A stretch of DNA of 64,000 nt, from positions 124,001 to 188,000 of the forward strand of contig NZ_JACIFY010000004.1 in NCBI RefSeq assembly GCF_014197615.1, read 5' to 3'. Under the pieces are notes generated by a model. That model made no database searches. It saw only the letters and a program-made list of their open reading frames with translations, and was not told the origin of the DNA. This DNA is from Rhizobium esperanzae. GTDB lineage: Bacteria > Pseudomonadota > Alphaproteobacteria > Rhizobiales > Rhizobiaceae. A program made the translations under genes and the position numbers. How positions within the stretch are numbered: position 1 is the stretch's first letter; the number at the start of each line of letters is the position of its first letter. This document shows, one piece after another, positions 35,478 to 45,301 of the stretch.

Positions 35478-36194
35478 TCAAAGCGGCGAGAAAAGATCGA
35501 CGGCCTGCTGGCCGCGCGGAGGCTGCTGCACTTCCATCAGGCGGCCACGGCCACCGTAGGAAATGCGGGCTTCGGCGATCTTGTCGTAGGAGATCTGGTT
35601 GTCGGAATTGACGTCCTGCGGACGAACGATGCCGGCGACATTCAGAATGCGCAGTTCCTGGTTCAGGCGGACTTCCTGCGAGCCGGATATGACGAGGTTG
35701 CCGTTTTCGAGAATGCCGGTGACGACGGCGGCGACCAGAAGGGTGATCTTGTCGGTGCGCTCGATCTTGCCCTTGCCGTCGGTGCTGGTGTCGGAGCCAT
35801 AGGTCAGGTCGGTCTTGGACTGAGGCGTCCAGCCGAAGATCTGGGCGTTGACGTCCCAGTTCATGCCGCTCGAATTCGTGCGGCTGCGATTGGTCTCGTT
35901 GTCGAAGGAGGCCTTGTCGTTGATCTGGATGTCGACGGTCAGGATGTCGCCGACGTTGAGCGCGCGTGCATCCTTGAAGAGGGCTGCCTGCGAATCACTC
36001 CACAGCGAATAACCCTGGGCAACGGCGCGCGGCTGCTTGGGATAGAGCGCCATCTGCGGCGTCTGGCCGTAGGCAAGGCCGCTGCCGATCGGGCTCATGG
36101 CGGGCGCACGGCCGATCTCGCTGACCGCGGTCGGAGACTGGCAGCCTGCAAGGAGTGCGAGGGCGGCGATCGCGGCCGGGAAACGCATATTCAT
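35478..36194 (-). CDS. flgH: L-ring lipoprotein FlgH
   Basis: 238 residues. Lipoprotein signal with lipobox LLAGCQS. Family motifs: DILTVDIQINDKASFDNETN and, near the C-terminus, GIVRPQDVNSDNQISYDKIA. Forms the L ring in the outer membrane. ATG at 36194 overlaps the motE stop (ATGA); an ATG two codons later is possible. Confidence 0.94.
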   Translation of the reverse strand: MNMRFPAAIAALALLAGCQSPTAVSEIGRAPAMSPIGSGLAYGQTPQMALYPKQPRAVAQGYSLWSDSQAALFKDARALNVGDILTVDIQINDKASFDNETNRSRTNSSGMNWDVNAQIFGWTPQSKTDLTYGSDTSTDGKGKIERTDKITLLVAAVVTGILENGNLVISGSQEVRLNQELRILNVAGIVRPQDVNSDNQISYDKIAEARISYGGRGRLMEVQQPPRGQQAVDLFSPL

Positions 36195-36733
36195 GAAGGA
36201 TCCTTCGACGTATTGGGATCGGACGCACTGGCGATGATACTGGCGATGGCCGCGGCCTTCTTCGCGTCCATCTCGTTGAGGATGAGGCTCGACTGGCGCG
36301 GGCTGAGCCGCATGATCACGGCCGAGGCCACCTCGATGTTCATATCCTGCAGCTGGAGTGCCGCGGCATCCGGCTTCATCTTCTTGTAAATTTCGGTGAG
36401 GCCGGCTTCGGCCTGCTTCAGGAAATCGTCGCGCCGCTTCAGCCAGTCCTGATATTCGGCCTTGCGCTTGTCCATCTCGGCCACGCGGGCGTCGATGTCG
36501 GCGCGAAGCTTTTCCAGTTCCTGCTTCTGCAGGAGGTAACGCTGATCGCGGGCGGGGTCGGCGATATTGGTGCAGAACTGTTTGATCTCGTCCTGGGAGG
36601 TGATGTCGCCCGCCGGCGCATGCTCCTGCGCGAAGGCGCCGGGGATCGACAGGAGCGTGAGGACTGCCGCCGGCAGCGCCAGCCGGCGCAGCAGTTGCAC
36701 AACCGTCATGTCGGGATTGAGAATCGTCTTCAT
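36191..36733 (-). CDS. motE: MotC chaperone MotE
   Basis: 180 residues: signal peptide (LPAAVLTLLSIPGAFAQ), a central coiled coil (LQKQELEKLRADIDARVAEM), and an MgtE-N-like C-terminal segment (RLSPRQSSLILNEMDAKKAA). In S. meliloti MotE is a periplasmic chaperone for MotC folding. Coupled by 4-base overlaps to flgI upstream and flgH downstream. Confidence 0.92.
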   Translation of the reverse strand: MKTILNPDMTVVQLLRRLALPAAVLTLLSIPGAFAQEHAPAGDITSQDEIKQFCTNIADPARDQRYLLQKQELEKLRADIDARVAEMDKRKAEYQDWLKRRDDFLKQAEAGLTEIYKKMKPDAAALQLQDMNIEVASAVIMRLSPRQSSLILNEMDAKKAAAIASIIASASDPNTSKDPS

Positions 36734-37851
36734 TGCAGCACGAGCTCCGCCTGCAGGGCGCCCGCCGACTTGATGCCCTGGAGAATGGCGATGATGCCAT
36801 CCGGTTTCACGCCGATATTGTTGAGGCCGGCGACGAGGGTTCTGAGGTCGGGACCGTCGATGATGGCGACGCGCCCTCCAGTCTGCTGAGCCGCGATATC
36901 GGTCTGCGGCTGGACCGCAGTTACGCCGCGCGAGAAGGGTTCGGGCTGGATGATCTGCGGCGTCTCGGTGACCTGCACGGTCAGGGTGCCGTAGCTGACG
37001 GCAACCGGCGAGACGCGGACATCCGAACCGATGACGATCGTTCCGGTGCGCTCGTTGATCACGACCTTGGCCGGCGTATCGGTCTCGACGATGAGATTTT
37101 CGATGTCGGCCATCAACCGGGTGAGATCGGCCGTGCGCGGCTTCTGGATCACCACTTCCTGCGAATCCTTGGCTTCAGCGACCGGGCCGCCGAAGCGGGC
37201 CGAGGCATAACCGTTGACGATGTCGGCGATACGGATCGCCGTCGAGAAGTCGGGGTTGCGCAGCTGCAGGACGAGATTGACCGAATCCTTGAAGCGGGAC
37301 GGCAGTTCGCGCTCGATGATGGCGCCGCCCGGCACCCGGCCGGCAGTGGTGACACCTTCGGTCACGGTCGCCGCCTGGCCTTGGGCCTGAAAACCGGTAA
37401 CGATGGCCGCCCCTTGCGCGACGGCATAGATCTGGCCGTCGGCGCCGGAAAGCGAGGTCATGACAAGCGTGCCGCCGCGCAGCGACGTTGCGTCGCCGAG
37501 CGAGCTCACTGTGACGTCGATGCGGCTGCCGGGGCTTGCGAAGGGCGGCAGATTGGCGGTGACCATCACCGCCGCCGTGTTCTTGGCGTTGGACTGGCTG
37601 CCCTGCGTCGAGATGCCGAGGTTCTGCAGCATCGCCCGCATCGACTGCTCGGTGAAAGGAGACGAACGGAAGCCGTCGCCGGTTCCCTGCAGGCCGACGA
37701 TCAGGCCGTAGCCGATCAGCTGGTTGTCGCGGCCGGCCTGAAGCGAGGCGATGTCCTTGATGCGGGATGTCAGCGCCCAAGCGGGCGCGACATCGGCCAA
37801 GCTCATGGCGAGAACCGCGACAAGGGTTAAAAAGCGGAAGAACAATTTCAT
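36730..37851 (-). CDS. flgI: P-ring protein FlgI
   Basis: 373 residues with a signal peptide (FLTLVAVLAMSLADVAPAWA). Typical N-terminal LTSRIKDIASLQAGRDNQLI and GYGLIVGLQGTGDG, and C-terminal ALNNIGVKPDGIIAILQGIK-like end (GLNNIGVKPDGIIAILQGIK). Forms the periplasmic P ring around the rod, assisted by FlgA, whose gene overlaps by 4 bases. Confidence 0.96.
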   Translation of the reverse strand: MKLFFRFLTLVAVLAMSLADVAPAWALTSRIKDIASLQAGRDNQLIGYGLIVGLQGTGDGFRSSPFTEQSMRAMLQNLGISTQGSQSNAKNTAAVMVTANLPPFASPGSRIDVTVSSLGDATSLRGGTLVMTSLSGADGQIYAVAQGAAIVTGFQAQGQAATVTEGVTTAGRVPGGAIIERELPSRFKDSVNLVLQLRNPDFSTAIRIADIVNGYASARFGGPVAEAKDSQEVVIQKPRTADLTRLMADIENLIVETDTPAKVVINERTGTIVIGSDVRVSPVAVSYGTLTVQVTETPQIIQPEPFSRGVTAVQPQTDIAAQQTGGRVAIIDGPDLRTLVAGLNNIGVKPDGIIAILQGIKSAGALQAELVLQ

Positions 37852-38330
37852 TTTGCCCTCACATGGATCGTGCCGTCCGCAAGCACCGTGCCGCTGACGA
37901 TAACACCGGAATCCATATTGCGTGCGCGGATGAGCTGCCCCGTCGCGCCGTCTTCGAGCGGCGTGCCGGCAGCCGAGATCGTCATCGCGCCGAGCGAAAA
38001 GACCAGGCGGATCGAAGAGCCGCGGGTCACCGTATAGGCTTCACGCAGGCCAGAAACCGAAATGGTCCGGCCCGGCAGCAGCGTTCGCTTGGAGACCAGG
38101 CCTTCGACCTGGGAAATGGATTTGGCAAAATCGCCGGCGAGGTTGGGGTTGGTGACCTCGACCTCCTGAAGCTGGCTGGCCGACAATGTGTCGCCGGGGT
38201 AGATGATCGTCGTCGGGACGACGGCATAACCCATGCCGGCATCCACCTTCGCGGGCAAGAAAATGCCCGCGACTGCGATCGTGGCTGCCGCCACCCATCC
38301 TGAGATGTGTCCTGCCCGGCAAAACATCAT
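37848..38330 (-). CDS. flgA: P-ring assembly chaperone FlgA
   Basis: 160 residues with a signal peptide (GWVAAATIAVAGIFLPAKVD). SAF-type domain: VVPTTIIYPGDTLSASQLQE, SKRTLLPGRTISVSGLREAY and the C-terminal SGTVLADGTIHVRAK. Periplasmic chaperone for FlgI. 16 bp after flgG. Confidence 0.93.
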   Translation of the reverse strand: MMFCRAGHISGWVAAATIAVAGIFLPAKVDAGMGYAVVPTTIIYPGDTLSASQLQEVEVTNPNLAGDFAKSISQVEGLVSKRTLLPGRTISVSGLREAYTVTRGSSIRLVFSLGAMTISAAGTPLEDGATGQLIRARNMDSGVIVSGTVLADGTIHVRAK

Positions 38331-38346
38331 GTTTCGGCCCTTCCCT

Positions 38347-39135
38347 TTACTTCAGGTTCTTGCTGACGATGGAGGCCATTTCGTCAGCGGTGGTGATCAC
38401 CTTGGAATTCATCTCGTAAGCACGCTGGGCCGAGATCAGCTCGGTGATTTCCTTCACCGGGTCGACGTTCGACGATTCCAGATAACCCTGCTTCATGTAG
38501 GCGAAGCCTTCCTCGTCAGGATTGCCGATGACGGCATCGCCGGAGGCGGCGGTTTCCTGGAAGAGATTGTCGCCGATCGGCTGGAGACCCGCCTCGTTGA
38601 CGAAGTCGGCAAGCGTCAGCTGGCCAAGCGTGGTCGCGCTCGTCGCGCCCGGCAGCTTGGCCGAAACCTCGCCGGAGCGGCTGATCGTCAGCTCGGTCGA
38701 GCCCGTCGGAATGGTGATGCCGGGAAGGACCTCGTAGCCGTCGACGGTGACGAGCTGGCCCTGGTCGTTCTTGTTGAAGGCGCCGGCGCGGGTATAGAGC
38801 GTCGTACCGTCGGTCGACTGGATCTGGAAGAAACCCTTGCCGATCAGCGCCACGTCGAGGTCGTTGCCGGTCTGGGTCAGTTCGCCCTGGAGATGCAGGT
38901 TACGGACGGCCGAGGTCTGGACGCCGAGACCGATATTGGCGCCTTCCGGAACGACGGCCTGGTTGGCGCGGTTGGCGACACCCTTGGCCCGTTCGGTCTG
39001 GTAGAGAAGATCGGAGAATTCGGCGCGCGCGCGCTTGAAGCCCGTCGTATTGATGTTGGCGATGTTGTTGGCGATGACTTCCAGATTGGTCTGCTGGGCA
39101 TCCATGCCCGTTGCTGCGATGGCGAGCGCTCTCAT
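38347..39135 (-). CDS. flgG: Distal rod protein FlgG
   Basis: 262 residues, the standard length. N-terminal [20 protein letters not shown] and C-terminal [20 protein letters not shown] with [11 protein letters not shown] are the rod-protein motifs. Main component of the distal rod. Confidence 0.96.
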   Translation of the reverse strand: MRALAIAATGMDAQQTNLEVIANNIANINTTGFKRARAEFSDLLYQTERAKGVANRANQAVVPEGANIGLGVQTSAVRNLHLQGELTQTGNDLDVALIGKGFFQIQSTDGTTLYTRAGAFNKNDQGQLVTVDGYEVLPGITIPTGSTELTISRSGEVSAKLPGATSATTLGQLTLADFVNEAGLQPIGDNLFQETAASGDAVIGNPDEEGFAYMKQGYLESSNVDPVKEITELISAQRAYEMNSKVITTADEMASIVSKNLK

Positions 39136-39154
39136 GTGTTCGTCCTCAAATCAG

Positions 39155-39499
39155 TTACATCTGCATCTTGGTGACTTCGAGAAAGGCCGAGACGACCTTG
39201 TCGCGGATGGCGATCGCGGTCTGCAGCGTCTGCTCGGCCTGGAGCATGGAATCGACGACCTCTCGCGTCGTCGCCGTGCCCTTGATCCCGGCAAAGGACA
39301 TGCTTTCCGCACCCTTCAGGCTGGTGACCGCGTCTGTCGCCATGTTGCCCATGACGGAGGCAAAGCTCATGCCGTTGGCTGCACCCGCGGTCCCCGGCAT
39401 GGTGGTGGCGGCCGACGACGAGGCGGAATTTTCGGTGTCGACGGCGCCGAGCGCACGGGTCATCGAAAGGTTGCTGACATTCTGGACGCTGCTGATCAT
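39155..39499 (-). CDS. fliE: MS-ring/rod junction protein FliE
   Basis: 114 residues. The C-terminal AEQTLQTAIAIRDKVVSAFL with EVTKMQM is the FliE signature. Connects the MS ring to the proximal rod. Located between flgC (2 bp upstream) and flgG. Confidence 0.94.
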   Translation of the reverse strand: MISSVQNVSNLSMTRALGAVDTENSASSSAATTMPGTAGAANGMSFASVMGNMATDAVTSLKGAESMSFAGIKGTATTREVVDSMLQAEQTLQTAIAIRDKVVSAFLEVTKMQM

Positions 39500-39501
39500 T
39501 A

Positions 39502-39918
39502 TTATTGGCTCTTCAGGAGGTCGATCGTGGAGGAGATGAGATCGCGGGTCTGCTTGATGGTCTGCAGATTGGCGTCATAGGAACGGTTGGCTTCACGCAT
39601 GTCGGCCATCTCGACCAGGATGTTGACGTTCGGCAGCTTGACGACGCCCTTCTGGTCCGCAGCCGGATTGCTGGGATCGAATTCGGTGCTGAAATCGCCT
39701 TCGTCCTCGCCGACCTTCTTGACGTTGACCGTCTCGACGCCGCTGGTGCGATCCATCTGCTGGCCGAAGGTGATCGTCTTGCGGCGATAGGGGTCGGCCC
39801 CCGGCGTGTCGCCGGTCGAGCGGGCGTTGGCAATGTTTTCCGAAACGATGCGCAGGCGGGTCGACTGCGCCTCGAGGCCGGAACCGGCGATTTTCATTGC
39901 GGCTGAAAGCGGATCCAT
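39502..39918 (-). CDS. flgC: Proximal rod protein FlgC
   Basis: 138 residues. [20 protein letters not shown] at the N-terminus, [20 protein letters not shown] at the C-terminus. Co-transcribed with flgB (5 bp gap) and fliE. Confidence 0.95.
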   Translation of the reverse strand: MDPLSAAMKIAGSGLEAQSTRLRIVSENIANARSTGDTPGADPYRRKTITFGQQMDRTSGVETVNVKKVGEDEGDFSTEFDPSNPAADQKGVVKLPNVNILVEMADMREANRSYDANLQTIKQTRDLISSTIDLLKSQ

Positions 39919-39923
39919 GACTT

Positions 39924-40316
39924 TTACTTCCTGACGGTCATCAACATCATGCGGTTGAAGGAACTGACCAGCGAGGTGTTCAGATCGTACTGGCGCTTGA
40001 TATCGCCCGACTTGGAGAGCTCCTCGGCCAAACCGACCGTGTTGCCGGATTCCTGAACGCCGATTTCCTGGTCGAGTGCGGCGTCCTTGACGTCGATATC
40101 GCCGCTGGCGCTGAAATCGTTGCCGCTGAGATGGGCCGGATTGGTGCGCGCCATGGTGATGTCGGACTTATCGAGCACGGCATCGAAGGGCGTGACGTCC
40201 TTGGCATGGAATTTCGGGGTATTGGCATTCGCGATGTTGCCGGCAACAACCTGCTGACGGATCGTCAGCCATTCCGCCTGTCGCGAAGCCAAGTCGAAAA
40301 GTTGGATCGGTTGCAT
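39924..40316 (-). CDS. flgB: Proximal rod protein FlgB
   Basis: 130 residues. [20 protein letters not shown] with [12 protein letters not shown] at the N-terminus is the FlgB type of rod motif. It follows a 167-bp gap that holds a hairpin, so a promoter for the flgB-fliP genes may lie there. Confidence 0.94.
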   Translation of the reverse strand: MQPIQLFDLASRQAEWLTIRQQVVAGNIANANTPKFHAKDVTPFDAVLDKSDITMARTNPAHLSGNDFSASGDIDVKDAALDQEIGVQESGNTVGLAEELSKSGDIKRQYDLNTSLVSSFNRMMLMTVRK

Positions 40317-40428
40317 GAGAACTCTCCGTTTTTACTGCCCCGAACCTAGTGTGGTAATCTTGCGTGGGACTTACGGGAATTCCGGCTTCGAGACGCTTTT
40401 CGGCGAAAGCTTCCGCCACAAATGAACC

Positions 40429-40461
40429 GGGCTCCGGCCGGTTTACGGCGGAGCCCTTTTT
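40429..40461 (+). terminator. Terminator-like hairpin upstream of flgB, in + orientation
   Basis: GGGCTCCG (40429-40436) and CGGAGCCC (40449-40456) followed by TTTTT on the plus strand. Both neighbouring genes run on the minus strand, where no U-run follows the stem. Confidence 0.5.
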
Positions 40462-40483
40462 CCTTCAGTCTCTGCCGTAAGGT

Positions 40484-41026
40484 TCAGTTGTTCTGGTAGG
40501 TCTCCCCCTTGGAGGTGACGATCACCCATTTGCCCTGGCGCTGTTCGATTGTCGCAAGGCGGCTCTGGTCGGGCAGGATCGAACCGACGCGCACCACATA
40601 CATGCCGGAGGGATCCTCGATCAGCGCCCGGCCGTTGGAGACGTGCAGCAGCCGGAAGGAGGATGTGCCGGGGAAAGGCTGATCTTCCAGTATGGCGCGG
40701 CCCTGGCGTTCCTTGCCGAGATCCGAGACCGTCGCCGTCGTCAGCGGGTCGACCGCCGGCTGCTTCCTGTCCGCCTCATTCTTGTTGACCATGGCAAGCG
40801 GCGAAACGCTGAAGACGTTGCGCGCCGGCCAATTCGGAAGTTCGCGCGAATTGCTGCTGGCGGCGACATTCATGCCGAACTTGTCGGCGTTGAAGAACAC
40901 GTACCATGGAAAGAAGGCGGAAGCGCCGGCAAGCGCCAGGCCGGTAAAGGTCAAAAACCGATCCAGCATGACGGTCTTCCTGTGCTGATTCAGGGAAGCG
41001 ATGCGTTCGTCGTCAAATTCAGCCAC
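40484..41026 (-). CDS. Membrane protein of unknown function between fliI and flgB
   Basis: 180 residues. One membrane segment near residues 22-45 (LDRFLTFTGLALAGASAFFP), then a disordered stretch and a small C-terminal beta domain (YVVRVGSILPDQSRLATIEQ, then GKWVIVTSKGETYQNN). The C-terminal 'G..LPD...I....GKWVI.T..G' pattern is similar to pilotin-like PilP/GspC domains. I recall a counterpart at this place in S. meliloti, also unnamed. Spacing to fliI is 2 bp, so a flagellar role is likely. Confidence 0.7.
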   Translation of the reverse strand: MAEFDDERIASLNQHRKTVMLDRFLTFTGLALAGASAFFPWYVFFNADKFGMNVAASSNSRELPNWPARNVFSVSPLAMVNKNEADRKQPAVDPLTTATVSDLGKERQGRAILEDQPFPGTSSFRLLHVSNGRALIEDPSGMYVVRVGSILPDQSRLATIEQRQGKWVIVTSKGETYQNN

Positions 41027-41028
41027 GT

Positions 41029-42426
41029 CTATCTCCTCTGGATGGCGGCGGCCTGATTGCCCATGCCGGCTGCAGCTTTGAGCGCGCCGGCGAGATCGGC
41101 GAAGGCATCGGGCGAGTCGCGATCGCCCGGAGACTGTTTCAGGACGTCGTAAATGATGGGCACCTGCTTGACCGCCATGTCGAGATCGGGATCGGCGCCT
41201 TGGCGGTAACCGCCGATCAGGCGCAGGTCGCGCGTTTCCTCGAAGCGGTGGATCAGCACCTTCAGCCGCGACACCAGCTTCTCCTGATCCGGCGTCCAGG
41301 CCTTGCGGGCAAGACGCGAGATCGAGGCGAGCGGATCGATCGGCGGATAACGCCCTTCTTCGGCGAGGCTGCGCTGCAGGACGATATGACCGTCGAGAAT
41401 GCCGCGCGTCGAATCGGCGATCGGGTCGTTGTGGTTGTCGCCGTCGACGAGGATCGAGATGATCGCCGTGATCGTGCCGGCGCCCTCGGGGCCGGGGCCG
41501 GCACGCTCCAGCAGGCGCGGCAGCTCGGTGAAGACGGAGGCGGGATAACCGCGCGCGATCGGCGGCTCGCCGGAGGCCGTCGCCACTTCGCGGATCGCAT
41601 GGGCGAAACGCGTGACGCTGTCGACGATGAAGAGGACGTTTTCGCCCTTGTCGCGGAAATGCTCGGCGATGGTGACCGCCGTCAGCGGCGCCATCTTGCG
41701 CAGCATCGGGCTCTCGTCGCTGGTCGCGACGACGGCGATCGCCTTCTTCATATTGCTGCCGAGCGTATCCTCGATGAATTCGCGCACCTCACGGCCGCGT
41801 TCACCGACAAGCGCAATGACGACCTTGTCGAAGGCATCGGCGCGGGCGAGCATGGACAAGAGCGTCGACTTGCCGACGCCGGAGCCGGCGAAGATGCCGA
41901 GGCGCTGCCCGAGGCAGAGCGGCGAGAAGATGTCGATCGCGCGCACGCCGGTCTTGAAGCCGGTCGCGACACGCTTGCGCGTCATCGAGGGCGGCGCGGT
42001 ATTGGAGATCGAGCGGCGATCGAGGCCCTCGGCGATCGGCCCCAGCCCGTCGATCGGCTCGCAGAGCGAGTTGACGGTGCGCCCGCACCAGCTGTCTGCC
42101 GGTGAGATGCGGAAGGCGCCCTTGCGGATGACCGTATCGTGAATGCCGATCGGCTCGCCAGGTTCGATCGGGCAGACATAGATCAGATCCGGCTCGACGC
42201 GAACGACCTCGCCGAGATGGATGCCGGTCGCCGATTTATGGGCGACGAATTCACCGAGGCGTACATGGCGGGAGAGGCCGCGAACCGTATAATGACCGGC
42301 GGCGATGGTCTGCACGCGACCGCCATGGGCGACGGCGAAATCCGGCGATACGTATCGGTCGACGAGATCGGCCAGATGCGCCAATTTCGGGGAAAGGCCG
42401 TCCTCGGGCAGGAGCGTGGTGTTCAT
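41029..42426 (-). CDS. fliI: Flagellar export ATPase FliI
   Basis: 465 residues. Walker A GIFAGSGVGKSTLLSMLARA, the P-loop ATPase motif ENVLFIVDSVTRFAHAIREV (Walker B), and IPSILVDGDNHNDPIADSTR-type signature (IISILVDGDNHNDPIADSTR). Hexameric ATPase that drives early steps of export with FliH and FliJ. 2 bp after flgF. Confidence 0.96.
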   Translation of the reverse strand: MNTTLLPEDGLSPKLAHLADLVDRYVSPDFAVAHGGRVQTIAAGHYTVRGLSRHVRLGEFVAHKSATGIHLGEVVRVEPDLIYVCPIEPGEPIGIHDTVIRKGAFRISPADSWCGRTVNSLCEPIDGLGPIAEGLDRRSISNTAPPSMTRKRVATGFKTGVRAIDIFSPLCLGQRLGIFAGSGVGKSTLLSMLARADAFDKVVIALVGERGREVREFIEDTLGSNMKKAIAVVATSDESPMLRKMAPLTAVTIAEHFRDKGENVLFIVDSVTRFAHAIREVATASGEPPIARGYPASVFTELPRLLERAGPGPEGAGTITAIISILVDGDNHNDPIADSTRGILDGHIVLQRSLAEEGRYPPIDPLASISRLARKAWTPDQEKLVSRLKVLIHRFEETRDLRLIGGYRQGADPDLDMAVKQVPIIYDVLKQSPGDRDSPDAFADLAGALKAAAGMGNQAAAIQRR

Positions 42427-42428
42427 GC

Positions 42429-43163
42429 TCAGCGGCTGCCCCCAAGCGTCTGGACGGCTTCCTTGAACGAATCCTCACTGTCGCGCATCAGCGAAGAGAC
42501 GCTTTCGAAGGCGCGGTTGACTTCGATCAACTGGGTGATCTCGCGCATGGCGTTGACATTGGAGTTTTCGAGATAACCCTGCTCGACGCCGACATTGAAA
42601 CGGTCGACGACGGCGCGCGGCTGTTCGGTGGTCATGATGCCGCTGTTTTCGTAGCGCAGGTAACCCTTGCTGATATCGGCCTCGAACAGGCCGAGCGAGG
42701 CGACCTGGCGGCTGTTCTGATAGATGATGCCGTCGGTGCCGACAGCCGGTTCGCCGCCTTTGCTGTCGAGCTGGATCGGCGCGCCGCCGGCGTCGAGAAC
42801 CGGATATCCCCGGATCGAGACGAGTTCGCCGGTATCCTTGAGCGTAAAACGGCCGTCCCGCGTCAGAACTCGGCCGGCCGGCGTATCGAGCGCAAACCAG
42901 GCATCGCCCTTGATGGCGAAGTCGAGCATGTTGCCGGTATGCTGCAGTTCGCCGTTGCTTTCGTTCAGATAGTCATTGCCCTGGGAAACGAAGGCGACCT
43001 TGGTGTTCAGCTTGTTCTTGGTCGCCGCCACCATCTCGTCGAACTTCACCTCGGTGGCGCGAAAGCCGGTCGTGTTCACGTTCGCCATGTTGTCTGCGAT
43101 GGTGGTCAGGCGCTTTTCAAGCGCCATCTGCGACGACAGAGAAACATAAAGACCGGATTGCAT
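42429..43163 (-). CDS. flgF: Proximal rod protein FlgF
   Basis: 244 residues. MQSGLYVSLSSQMALEKRLT with IADNMANVNTTGFRATEV at the N-terminus, and GYLENSNVNAMREITQLIEV at the C-terminus. ATG 43163 is preceded by GGAG at 9 bases; a TTG at 43178 is the only longer alternative. First gene of the flgF-fliI operon, divergent from motA. Confidence 0.93.
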   Translation of the reverse strand: MQSGLYVSLSSQMALEKRLTTIADNMANVNTTGFRATEVKFDEMVAATKNKLNTKVAFVSQGNDYLNESNGELQHTGNMLDFAIKGDAWFALDTPAGRVLTRDGRFTLKDTGELVSIRGYPVLDAGGAPIQLDSKGGEPAVGTDGIIYQNSRQVASLGLFEADISKGYLRYENSGIMTTEQPRAVVDRFNVGVEQGYLENSNVNAMREITQLIEVNRAFESVSSLMRDSEDSFKEAVQTLGGSR

Positions 43164-43415
43164 GTCGGTAAGCTCCAAGCATTGGCGATGAACGGAACGA
43201 AAAGCCGGGCGTCGTCTGTCTGGTTCGGCCGGGATTTCGCTGAGGCGGCATCTCAGAAACGGGCGCGGTGACCCATTCGTCTCCTTTAGACTGACGGCAG
43301 ATGCTTGCGCGAAGCTGGCACGCGAAAATGCCTTGCGGACGGCCTTTCATCAGCCTCACGCAAGGCAGAAACCCTATCCGTCTCAAAGAAAAGTAACGTT
43401 CAGATTGGGCTGACG
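43164..43415. promoter_or_regulatory. Divergent flgF / motA promoter region
   Basis: 252 bp between two divergent flagellar operons; it must hold promoters for flgF-fliI and for motA-fliM-fliN-fliG-flhB, the class expected to be driven by VisNR. No consensus box could be fixed by eye. Confidence 0.5.
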
Positions 43416-44288
43416 ATGAACATTATTATTGGATTTGTAGTTGTTTGCGGCTGTATCATCGGCAGCTTCATGGCGATGGGCGGCCACGTCGACGCCCTGT
43501 TCCAGCCCTTCGAATTCGTCATCATCGGCGGCGCCGGTCTCGGCAGCTTCATCATGGCAAACCCGATGAAGGTGGTGAAGGATTCCGGCAAGGCGCTCGG
43601 CGAAGCCTTCAAGCACGCAGTTCCCAAGGAACGCAATTATCTCGATACGCTCGGTGTGCTCTATTCGCTGATGCGCGACCTGCGCACCAAGTCGCGAAAC
43701 GAAATCGAAGCCCATATCGACAATCCGGCAGAATCGACCATCTTCCAGTCGGCTCCGACCGTTCTGAAGAACAAGGAACTGACGGCGTTCATCTGCGACT
43801 ACGTGCGCCTGATCATCATCGGCAATGCCCGCAGCCATGAGATCGAAGCGCTGATGGACGAAGAACTCAACACCATCATGCACGACAAGATGAAGCCCTA
43901 CCACGCCATCCAGATCATGGGCGACTCCTTCCCGGCGATCGGTATCGTCGCGGCCGTTCTCGGCGTCATCAAGGCGATGGCCCACATCAACGACTCTCCC
44001 GAGGTGCTCGGTCATCTGATCGGCTCGGCGCTCGTCGGCACCTTCCTCGGCATTCTCTTATCCTACTGCCTCTGCTCGCCGCTGGTCTCCCAGATCAAGG
44101 TCGTCCGCAACAAGCAGCACCGCCTCTACGTCATCGTCAAGCAGACGCTGCTTGCCTACATGAACGGCTCGGTGCCGCAGGTCGCTCTCGAATACGGCCG
44201 CAAGACGATCTCGGCTTACGAGCGTCCTTCCATCGATGCGGTCGAACAGGAAATGATGAACCCAGGCGGCGAAACCAAGGCGGCTTAA
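43416..44288 (+). CDS. motA: Motor stator protein MotA
   Basis: 290 residues. The ATG at 43416 begins the usual N-terminus [20 protein letters not shown]; the longer frame from 43305 is not similar to the family. Four membrane segments, cytoplasmic loop between 2 and 3, and [20 protein letters not shown] (containing the conserved Pro) near residue 170. The stop codon abuts the fliM start (TAAATG). Confidence 0.95.
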   Translation: MNIIIGFVVVCGCIIGSFMAMGGHVDALFQPFEFVIIGGAGLGSFIMANPMKVVKDSGKALGEAFKHAVPKERNYLDTLGVLYSLMRDLRTKSRNEIEAHIDNPAESTIFQSAPTVLKNKELTAFICDYVRLIIIGNARSHEIEALMDEELNTIMHDKMKPYHAIQIMGDSFPAIGIVAAVLGVIKAMAHINDSPEVLGHLIGSALVGTFLGILLSYCLCSPLVSQIKVVRNKQHRLYVIVKQTLLAYMNGSVPQVALEYGRKTISAYERPSIDAVEQEMMNPGGETKAA

Positions 44289-45236
44289 ATGACCATGAGC
44301 AATGCTTCGCATGACAAACCGGCAATGGATCCCGCGCTTCTCGCCAAGCTCACAGGCGGGCTTGGTGACAGGGGCAGGGTTGCCAAGATCTGCAGCTCCT
44401 TCGGGGAAATCTACAGCGAATTCTTTCCCGACGTGATCAAGAGCGAGACCGGCCTCGAGGTGACGGTCAACTATCTCGGCTGCGAGATCGGCTACAAGAA
44501 CCACCTGATCGACGACCTGAGCACCAACGTCACGCTCGTCGATGCGACGCTGCGCAACTGGTCGCAGAATATCACGCTTGCCTGCGGCAACGGCTTTGTC
44601 ATCACGCTGATGGAGCACCTGCTCGGCGCCACCGCCGATACGATCGAGGAACCGGCCGAGCGGCTGCTGTCGATCATCGAAACCGATCTGGCGGTGATGG
44701 TTTTCGACAAGATCGCCAAGGTGCTGCGCTCGGCCGTCAACGCGCCCGGCGGCTTCGAACCGAGCCTTTCGGCCCCGCACGCCCATGAGATGCGCGCCCG
44801 GCCGCCGGAAGACCGCCCGGACGAATTCGCCGCCGCCATCAACATGTCGATCACGCTTGCCGGCATCGTTTCGGAGTTTTCGTTGATCGTTCCGCAGACG
44901 GCGCTGCTCAAGACCAAGGTGACGCCGCCGAAGCCGAAGCGCCAGACCGGCCAATCGGCGGAATGGACCGAACAGCTCGGCGACCAGGTCCGCCGTTCGC
45001 ATGTCACGCTCGAGGCCAAGATCAGGCTGCAGGACCTGACGCTGCGCACGATATCGAAGCTGATGGTCGGCGACGTCATTCCCTTCCACGACAGCGGCGA
45101 CGTGCGCGTCGAGGTCAGTGCCAACAGCAAGGAATTGTATGTGTGCGAGTTCGGGCGTTCAGGCGAAAACTACATGGTCCGCGTCAAGGATACGATGAAC
45201 TCGGATGACGAACTCATCCGTCATTTAATGAATTAA
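44289..45236 (+). CDS. fliM: Flagellar switch protein FliM
   Basis: 315 residues. Divergent rhizobial FliM: a central CheC-like domain ([20 protein letters not shown]) and a C-terminal SpoA/FliN-like domain ([40 protein letters not shown]). The N-terminal CheY-binding motif of enteric FliM (LSQxEIDALL) is not seen. Zero spacing from motA. Confidence 0.9.
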   Translation: MTMSNASHDKPAMDPALLAKLTGGLGDRGRVAKICSSFGEIYSEFFPDVIKSETGLEVTVNYLGCEIGYKNHLIDDLSTNVTLVDATLRNWSQNITLACGNGFVITLMEHLLGATADTIEEPAERLLSIIETDLAVMVFDKIAKVLRSAVNAPGGFEPSLSAPHAHEMRARPPEDRPDEFAAAINMSITLAGIVSEFSLIVPQTALLKTKVTPPKPKRQTGQSAEWTEQLGDQVRRSHVTLEAKIRLQDLTLRTISKLMVGDVIPFHDSGDVRVEVSANSKELYVCEFGRSGENYMVRVKDTMNSDDELIRHLMN

Positions 45237-45301
45237 TCGGTTCTCTGGCTTTTGGGCTGCAAAGGCAGTTTGAGGCAAGTTTCAACTGGAATAGTGATTT
45301 C

